From Leptodontidium sp. MPI-SDFR-AT-0119 (Eukaryota > Ascomycota > Leotiomycetes > Helotiales > Leptodontidiaceae), in assembly GCA_020726505.1 (NCBI GenBank), contig JAHLEZ010000045.1, positions 62,001 to 126,000 on the forward strand: a stretch of DNA of 64,000 nucleotides, read 5' to 3'. The translations under genes and the position numbers were made by a program. Under the pieces are notes generated by a model. It ran no database searches and was not told where the DNA came from. It worked only from the letters and a program-made list of their open reading frames with translations. Of this stretch, positions 57,517 through 64,000 are shown piece by piece (position 1 is the first letter of the stretch; each line of letters starts with the position of its first letter).

Positions 57517-57980
57517 CATGAGGCCTTTTGCTTACGGTTGCGATTGCCAGTCAAGTTTTGGTTTTGGTGTGAGAATGGGGATGAGAATTGGGATGGGGAA
57601 GAGGGGGCATATGAAAATTTCAGAAGAGAGGACATAGGTGCGCATGGGAATAGGATTATAGAGAGGGAGGGAGCTGAAGCGGAAGTTGAAGCTGAACTGG
57701 CGGGGATTTTTCTTTGTGTTTGGGATATTCAGCTCTTCTCCTGGGAGAAGTGGGAGGAGCCGTTTTACTGGGTTACTCAATACCAAAAGAATGAACATCT
57801 TGATTCATTTATCTCACTCCACCCCCTCTTCCTTAGTTCATTTGAGTGCCCAAGCATGGAAATTAACCGATTCAAGATAGATGGGGGCCAGAGGGTAGTA
57901 TACAATAAACTGCTATCCTTGCTTTGTTGACATTCGCTTGCTCGGTTCAGCTTCAACTTGAGGCTTTCTCAAAAAGGAAA

Positions 57981-58007
57981 GGAAAGTAAACAAACCAGCA
58001 ACAAAGA
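57981..58007 (-). repeat. Inverted copy of the TTTGTTGC...GTTTGTTTAC repeat
   Basis: The complementary strand reads CTTTGTTGCTGGTTTGTTTACTTTCC, the MCM4-side core with an internal deletion of 7-8 bases. Confidence 0.6.
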
Positions 58008-58309
58008 GAGTTCTGGTTCATTTGAATTGGATTAACCACGCTTATCTGTAACCAATAAGAGTAAGTTGATACCGGATCATAGTTAAGATTCAAGATTCAG
58101 CTTTAACTCAACACAGAAAGGGAATAAACAAATTAACGGCACTTAAAACGATCGTTCTATTATTTGATTTCTCATTTCTTATTTAATATTATGAGTGCGA
58201 TACCTATGCGCTTTTAGAAATTCAATTCATAATCACTACTTCGCAGTTTGATAGTTCTAACCAAGGCCATCGCTTACACAATTCCCCAAACTCGTCTCAA
58301 AAAAAAAGT

Positions 58310-58341
58310 GAAGTAAACAGACCTGTGACGTGCAACAAACG
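58310..58341 (-). repeat. Second inverted copy of the TTTGTTGCACGT...TTTAC repeat
   Basis: The complementary strand reads GTTTGTTGCACGTCACAGGT followed by CTGTTTACTTC, nearly identical to the copy at 43896. Confidence 0.65.
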
Positions 58342-58611
58342 AAAGTTTTTGCGCAACAGACGCGAGACATCGAGGGTGTTATTCATCAGCATAGAAGAAA
58401 AATAAAAAATAATATAAATTGAGAAGATTACCCCACACGTAACATCACAACAAGCGCTTCATACCTATCGCTCAAAAATTCAATAGTAGGCTAGTAGGCT
58501 GGTGCATTATTAGCAAACGAGATAATTCCAAGACTTCACACCCTAATATCTCTACCTGCCTGCCACACCTCCTACAATAAGAAATAAAAATTATCAATTA
58601 TGAGTTAAAGT

Positions 58612-58685
58612 AAAGGAAGGAAGGAAGGAAGAGGGATATAACGAAACGAGTTCCTCGCATTCCTCTCTCTCTCTCTCTCTCTTTT
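58612..58685 (+). repeat. GGAA and CT microsatellites
   Basis: Five copies of GGAA (about 58612-58631) are followed 30 bases later by about ten CT units (58662-58681) and a T run. Confidence 0.7.
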
Positions 58686-59037
58686 TGTTTACATTCACTA
58701 TGAGTTTAATGCAGTAGTTTTGGGAAGTAGGAGGGGCACTCGAAGATAAATAGGATTGCTAGGGTATGGTCTCAAATTCCCTCGTGGAAGGTATGTCAAG
58801 GTCGCAACTTGAACTCGAAACTCGAACTCACAACTCGCGAGGCCATCAGCGCTTAAGACGTTGGACTTTTGAAGAAGGGTCACTGGAGTGCGAAGCCATG
58901 AATCCTTTCAACAAGCATACGTCTTTTCAAATAATAATAGAAAACAAAGCAAGTAAGAAGTAGCAAGAAATCGACTTTTTTATTTCTACATAGCTATACA
59001 CATCCCCTAATACCTAGCCGGGTATCCGCCCTTCCAT

Positions 59038-60632
59038 CTATTTCCTCCCACGGATACTAACATCCAAGCTCCCAATCGCCCACGCAGCGAAGAACAAGCT
59101 TACAAAGCTCGTGAAGATGACCAATGGTTTCCTCAGCCCGGCGAGAAGAGGGTAATCGTAGGTGACGATTAACTCGCGATCGCGGAGATCGTCGACGATG
59201 TTGATGGCTGTCAGGGTGAGGGATGTGCGGCCTGTGGTATCCATGAATGTCCTGTGGAGGGAGATATCTGCGCTGACGAGGGGAACAGTGGTGCTGTACT
59301 GGACGTTCCTGCAAGACGATTAGTACAGTGACGTGCATATTCCGAATCCTGACATAGAATAGCGGGAGGCACTTACTCAGCTCCTTCCGGGAGGATCACG
59401 CGGAGCTCGATGTGTTCGTATTCCATGCCCTCTGGCTGCTTTGGTCCTTCCAGGAAAGGCACGTTCAGGACATATCCATCTCCGCTCTTGAGCTTGCGCA
59501 GGAATTTCTTGAGATCGGCATCCCATCCTACGCGGAAGGGGTAGTTCCATCCTCCGAAAATTGGGTATCTGGGTTTGATTTCGAGGTTGGCTTCGCGTTT
59601 GTTGCTGCGGAATCGCGAGGTCGAGACGTTTCCGATGACGTCTGTGAAGTATGGGGTCAAACTGCCGACCTTCAATGGGAACTTGAGCTCCTTGATTGCT
59701 GTGGTGGATGGGTTGTAGTGTGCTTGTTGAGCCCATTCCACGCGAGAGAATTGCTTGGTGAGGTTGGCAGCACGGTTGTGTAGGGTATATCTCTCCTCAA
59801 AAGCAACGTTTCCTCCCCAGTGGCTGACCTCAATGTCCCTCTCCAGGCGGGAAATATGGATCAAAGGCTTCGTGAACTCGTATCGGACGGTAACTGGCTC
59901 AACAGCTCCGGCTGGAATTTCGGCGAACGATCCATAGGTAAACTTCGAGCCCTGCTTTTGTGGTGACTCGGCCTCGCCCTTGGATGCTTGCACAATCGTG
60001 TATTCGGGGATGTTCGCTGATGGGAACTTGACTTCGGTCTTTTGCTTGATTGTAACATAGGCTGATGGTGCGTATGCTGAGAAGGTATAGACCAAGTATT
60101 GCTTATCCTTCTGGGCGACTGCCGCAGGAAGAGGGCTGAGAGCTGAAAGGTAGGAATAGGTTATGCCGAGAGTTTGTTGTGCTTTTGGTGCAAGAGGTGT
60201 AGGGAGACGAATGCGATAGAACTGGGTTTCACTGTTGACTATTAGCCACATGCATTCCAGTATTGGGTTTCCAACATACCTTAATGGATCATATTCAACT
60301 GCTTCTACATCAAAGAAGCCTCCATCTGGATCCTTTCTATCCTTCACTTCCAAAGCCCCAATTGTCTCCATCTGCCGCGAGGTGAACGGCAGGTAGTATT
60401 CATCCTGTGGCTCGCTGGCCACATTCTCAATCAACACATTGATGGATTCCTTTGGATAGCTCTTCTCCAGGTTGATGATATGTACAAGATTGAGATTCTT
60501 GAAGTTCTGTGGAGGAGAGAATTCGGAGGGTAGGATCAATCGCGAAGTAAGTGGTTTTGTGAGGTTTGACTGGGCCGAGAGAGCTGTGGACGCGAAGGAC
60601 AGCACGGCGGATGCAATTGTTAATGGCCTCAT
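59038..60632 (-). CDS. OST1: Oligosaccharyltransferase subunit OST1 (ribophorin I)
   Basis: Three exons encode 492 residues. Introns are 60232-60279 (48 nt, in-frame length) and 59309-59376 (68 nt). The start is the ATG at 60632, which begins a signal peptide (MRPLTIASAVLSFASTALSA). The luminal part has LVHIINLEKSYPKE, YYLPFTSRQM, SETQFYRIRLP, AQQTLGITYSYL and VSHWGGNVAFEERY, all ribophorin I blocks. A single membrane span (PLVIFTSFVSLFFAAWAIGS) lies close to the C-terminus, ending in a short basic tail. Ost1 is part of the ER complex that transfers the lipid-linked glycan to asparagine on nascent proteins. Gene intact. Confidence 0.95.
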
Positions 60633-61336
60633 TTTGAAGAATACAGCAGACCAGCCGTGAATCCAATGGATCGAATAGACGTCGAATAGAAAACCCTCAC
60701 GTATGCGCCGGTATTGTGGGAGAGGACGAGAAAGTAAATGTCCTGGATGGAGCTCAGAGCTTACGTCTCTCGCAACTCTCTCGACTCTCGAGTGGTCCCT
60801 TTGATGTGTCCTTTGGGAATCCCACCAGCCACACACACTTGAGTCAAGCTAAGCCAAAAGAGGGCATGGCGGTGCAGGTGTGGCTTTCGCGTGGAAGTGC
60901 CGGGATGACTAATCGCGGGAACGCTGGAAGCATTGCTAGTAGCAGTAGCAGCACCCCGCCAGCACAGCACGCACTGCACTGCACCACTGACAGAGCCAAT
61001 GCTGAAGCTGAAGCTGCAGCTGCAGTGTTCGAGCTATCACACTAGCCCCCACCAAGCAAATGCCCAGGGTGAGCCCCACGGTGACGAGACCGCCGAAACA
61101 TTCGCTTTTCCTTCTATTTCTACTCCCATTCAACCCAGCTCTTGAGCTGTGAATAAGAAGCCGCACTTCCCACTGCTTTCAATCTCGCTTCCTCACTTCT
61201 CACTTTCAAATATCCTTCATATAAAACCCCTTCACCATCAACCAGAGGCTCTCTCGACCCACGAGAAGCTCTCAATTCCACCCCACTACCCCTCATCTAT
61301 ACCTAGGAATTCATCTGAATAGTCTCAACCGCAACC
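60633..61336. other. Divergent intergenic region between OST1 and hexokinase, 0.7 kb
   Basis: It contains GCT/GCA-rich runs (about 60930-61025) with no reading frame of note, and TATAAAA at 61220-61226, 111 nt before the hexokinase ATG. The C/T-rich leader of hexokinase follows. Confidence 0.5.
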
Positions 61337-63563
61337 ATGGTGGGTTTAGGTCCTCGAAAACCGCCATCCAGGAAGGGCAAGTGATCTATCTCATTCACGT
61401 TCTCCTAAGTCATTGTCCATGTGGTTTTTGATGACATTCATTCACTGCGTTGTTGTGCTACCTTCCTTTCTGTTTGTACGAGGACCCCTCGTCTGATGAG
61501 CGAGCTCCTCAACAACCTCGAACACCACAGCGATAACTTCAATCTCTACACAAACACAACAAGACATTAAGCAGGCTTATTGTCAACATGTTGCACCCGG
61601 TTCAACAAGAATTTTACGTTGCCGAAGGTCAAATCCCTCTCTTCCATTCCCAGAAGTTTGAGTTTGATATCCGCGGAGCACAGTCCCCCGGAGTTGTTCT
61701 TCAGCTTCAATATCCCCAATATCATATGATACATACAAATGCTATGATATGGTTTTGGGCTTGATTCCTGTACCTCCATGACCCCCCGTGTCCAACACAG
61801 CGTTGCATATGTTTGTCGATCATGAGATCTGGAAAAAGCAACCTATCAAACTCACCGCTATCACGTGCCAGTGGCCTGTGTGGTTGTGCTACTCCTTGGC
61901 TTGTCTCTTCATGTTTGCTTGGGAATGCATTTTGGTTATGGCTTGCGGGATTTATCGCTGACGGGTTTACAGGATCCATGGCCGATGTGCCAAAGGATCT
62001 CTTGCAGGAGATTGAGAGATTGGAGAGACTCTTCACTATCCCAAAGGAGAAGCTGAAGGAGATCACGGCTCACTTCGTCAAGGAGCTTGAGAAAGGTATA
62101 TACTATCATTCGCTCTATATAATCATAACTAACATCCAATAGGTCTTAGCGTCGAAGGCGGTAGCATTGTAAGTCAAGCCCCTGACACCCACCCTCGCTT
62201 GTTCTCGCTAACCTCCACAGCCCATGAACCCAACATGGTGCATGGCCTTCCCCGACGGACATGAGCAAGGAACTTTCCTCGCCCTTGACATGGGCGGAAC
62301 CAACCTCCGAGTCTGCGAGATTATCTTGACCGACGCGCAGGGCGAATTCGACATCATCCAGTCCAAGTACCGCATGCCCGAGGATCTCAAGACCGGAAAC
62401 GCCGAGGAACTCTGGGAGTACATTGCCGACTGTCTCCAGCAATTCATTGAGTCTCACCACGGTGGCGAGGAGTTGACCAGTCTCCCTCTTGGTTTCACTT
62501 TCTCGTACCCTGCCACTCAGGATTACATAGACCATGGTGTTCTCCAGCGCTGGACCAAAGGTTTCGACATCGACGGCGTTGAGGGCGAGAACGTCGTCCC
62601 CATGTTCGAGGCCGCCATCGCGAAGCGAGTGAGTTACCCAAACCCCCTTTCCATCCCATCCAAACAACATCCTCTAACACGTGACAGGGCGTACCTATCA
62701 AACTCACAGCTCTCATCAACGACACGACCGGAACCCTGATCGCTTCAGCCTACACCGACACCAAGATGAAGATCGGCTGCATCTTCGGCACCGGGTGTAA
62801 CGCGGCCTACATGGAGAACTGCGGTTCGATCCCCAAGCTCGCGCACATGAACCTCCCACCCGACACCCCCATGGCCATAAACTGCGAATGGGGCGCCTTT
62901 GATAACGAGCACAAAGTCCTCCCACTAACACCCTACGACATAATCATCGACAAAGAGTCCCCTCGACCAGGTCAACAAGCCTTCGAGAAGATGATCGCGG
63001 GTCTCTACCTCGGCGAGCTCTTCCGCCTCGTCCTCGTCGACCTCCACGAGAACAAAGAAGTGCACATGTTCGAAGGCCAAAACATCGACAAACTGCGCAA
63101 AGCATACACGCTGGACTCCTCTTTCCTCTCCCTCGTGGAAGAAGACCCCTTCGAGAACCTCTCCGAGACAGGCGATCTCTTCCAGAACAAACTCGGCATC
63201 ACGACCACCCGTCCCGAACTCGAGCTCATCCGACGCCTCGCCGAGCTAATCGGCACGCGCGCCGCTCGTCTCTCCGCTTGTGGAGTCGCAGCCATCTCCA
63301 TCAAGAAGGGGTATAAGACGTGCCATGTCGGAGCTGATGGGTCGGTGTTTAATAAGTATCCGCACTTCAAAGCGAGGGGTGCGGTCGCGCTTAGAGAGAT
63401 CTTGGATTGGGCGCCGAAGAAGGGGAAGGAGGAGGATCCGATTGAGATTCTGGCGGCTGAGGATGGGAGTGGTGTTGGGGCTGCGTTGATTGCGGCGTTG
63501 ACGCTGAAGAGGGTTAAGGAGGGGAATATGGCGGGCATTCTGCACCCTGAGAATTTCAAGTAG
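61337..63563 (+). CDS. Hexokinase
   Basis: Five exons encode 490 residues. Introns are 61377-61972 (596 nt, GC-AG), 62096-62142, 62169-62220 and 62629-62687. Exon 1 encodes only MVGLGPRKPPSRKG. The GC donor (G/GCAAGT) is required to continue in frame into SMADVPKDLLQEIERLERLF, which matches the fungal hexokinase N-terminus as I know it. Key motifs: LDMGGTNLRVCEI (phosphate 1), LGFTFSYPATQ (sugar), LINDTTGTLIASAYTD (catalytic Asp and phosphate 2), GTGCNAAYME, and ACGVAAISIKKGY, ending near AEDGSGVGAALIAA. The enzyme phosphorylates glucose and other hexoses with ATP. A shorter form from the exon-2 Met (61978) is possible. Gene intact. Confidence 0.93.
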
Positions 63564-64000
63564 GGAGGGCGTCTGTGATGACTTTCTTGCTTGGGATAGA
63601 TATGGGGATGGATGGAGGTGGGGAGTGGTGATGTGGATGTGAAATTGTCGGATGTGATTGCGGTGGTGATTGCTTTGGGCTCATGATTTCATTGGGAACT
63701 AGGAATTTACATCGATCATTCTGAGATTCTCGTATCGTAGTGTATGTGATTCGATTTGATTCGATTGCTCTTGTCTCTTCTGTCGCCACCCGATGAACAT
63801 CATTTAGATTGAGACAGGTGTGCTATAGAAGCTCTCCATAGTCTGGCCCGACCATCTGACTCTCTGTATCTGACCCATTCTTTTATCGATTTAGTTCCTT
63901 TTCCCTCTCCATCTCGTCTATTCTTTTTGACGCCGTTGCAATGCTGGGTATCATGACTTTTGCCCTCCCCCATCTCTTCTTCTCTCCATCTTCGCTTTCG
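63564..64000. other. 3' flank of hexokinase
   Basis: No gene seen up to the window edge; C/T-rich sequence near 63890-64000 could be the leader of a gene beyond the window. Confidence 0.35.

Larger units (their letters stand above)
57517..59037. other. Intergenic, 1.5 kb, with inverted repeat copies and microsatellites
   Basis: No protein gene recognised. It holds two inverted copies of the core motif found downstream of MCM4, a GGAA run and a CT run (listed separately). A stretch near 58840-58900 faintly resembles the 5' half of a class II (Ser or Leu) tRNA but does not fold as one. Confidence 0.45.

Noticed and set aside
58840..58900. tRNA-like stretch (TTAAGACGTTGGACTTTTGAA)
   Set aside because: Resembles the D-arm to anticodon part of a Ser/Leu tRNA, but the anticodon stem does not pair and no T-arm follows.
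61813..62142. Alternative hexokinase first exon starting at 61813
   Set aside because: The open frame runs through intron 1 sequence; the conserved N-terminus supports the GC-AG spliced form instead.
62146..62670. 174-codon frame antisense to hexokinase
   Set aside because: Mirror frame; hexokinase exon is certain.
1..64000. CRISPR arrays, bacterial operons, rRNA genes
   Set aside because: None seen; spliced genes with short fungal introns exclude a prokaryotic origin.

Overview
The window is nuclear DNA of a filamentous ascomycete (Pezizomycotina; Leotiomycetes would fit, but the class is inference). Support: many genes are cut by short GT-AG introns (about 45-165 nt, often with a CTAAC or CTGAC-like branch site), and the gene set is fungal: AA9 LPMO, cerato-platanin, HET-domain protein, VTC polyphosphate polymerase, GPR1/Ato-type transporter, MCM4, OST1 and a fungal hexokinase. 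I rebuilt exons by hand; joined frames were checked by length modulo 3.

Layout. 0-17.5 kb: secreted and accessory genes: end of an unidentified gene, a type-B carboxylesterase, an AA9 LPMO, a cerato-platanin, a dead multi-pass membrane protein gene (8.3-9.9 kb, minus), an ERG6-like methyltransferase, a GPR1/Ato-type transporter, and a cysteine-rich small secreted protein gene interrupted by two TAA codons (17.0-17.5 kb). 17.8-28.8 kb: a compact block that looks like a surface-polysaccharide locus: a GH16-like/acyltransferase fusion (minus), a processive GT2 synthase, a second acyltransferase-3-like membrane protein and an O-fucosyltransferase-like type II membrane protein. 29-32.4 kb: a small membrane protein and an LtrA-like protein. 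33.7-39.4 kb: a gene graveyard with remains of a protein kinase-like gene, a PD-(D/E)XK-like fragment, a HET gene, a second HET tail and a serine carboxypeptidase.

40.2-64 kb: mostly conserved housekeeping genes: MCM4, an SGNH esterase, a PNGase A-like gene with one in-frame TAA, a small membrane protein, a poorly resolved Cys-rich gene, VTC4, a dienelactone hydrolase, OST1 and hexokinase. A short sequence motif recurs five times, three times downstream of MCM4 and twice inverted downstream of the dienelactone hydrolase.

The most interesting part is the 17.8-28.8 kb block. A membrane polysaccharide synthase sits with two divergent membrane acyltransferases and a secreted glucanase-fold domain that seems to have lost both catalytic glutamates. 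I infer a pathway that polymerises and acylates a cell-surface glycan. The second theme is decay: several genes carry one or a few nonsense codons, many explained by CpA to TpA transitions.
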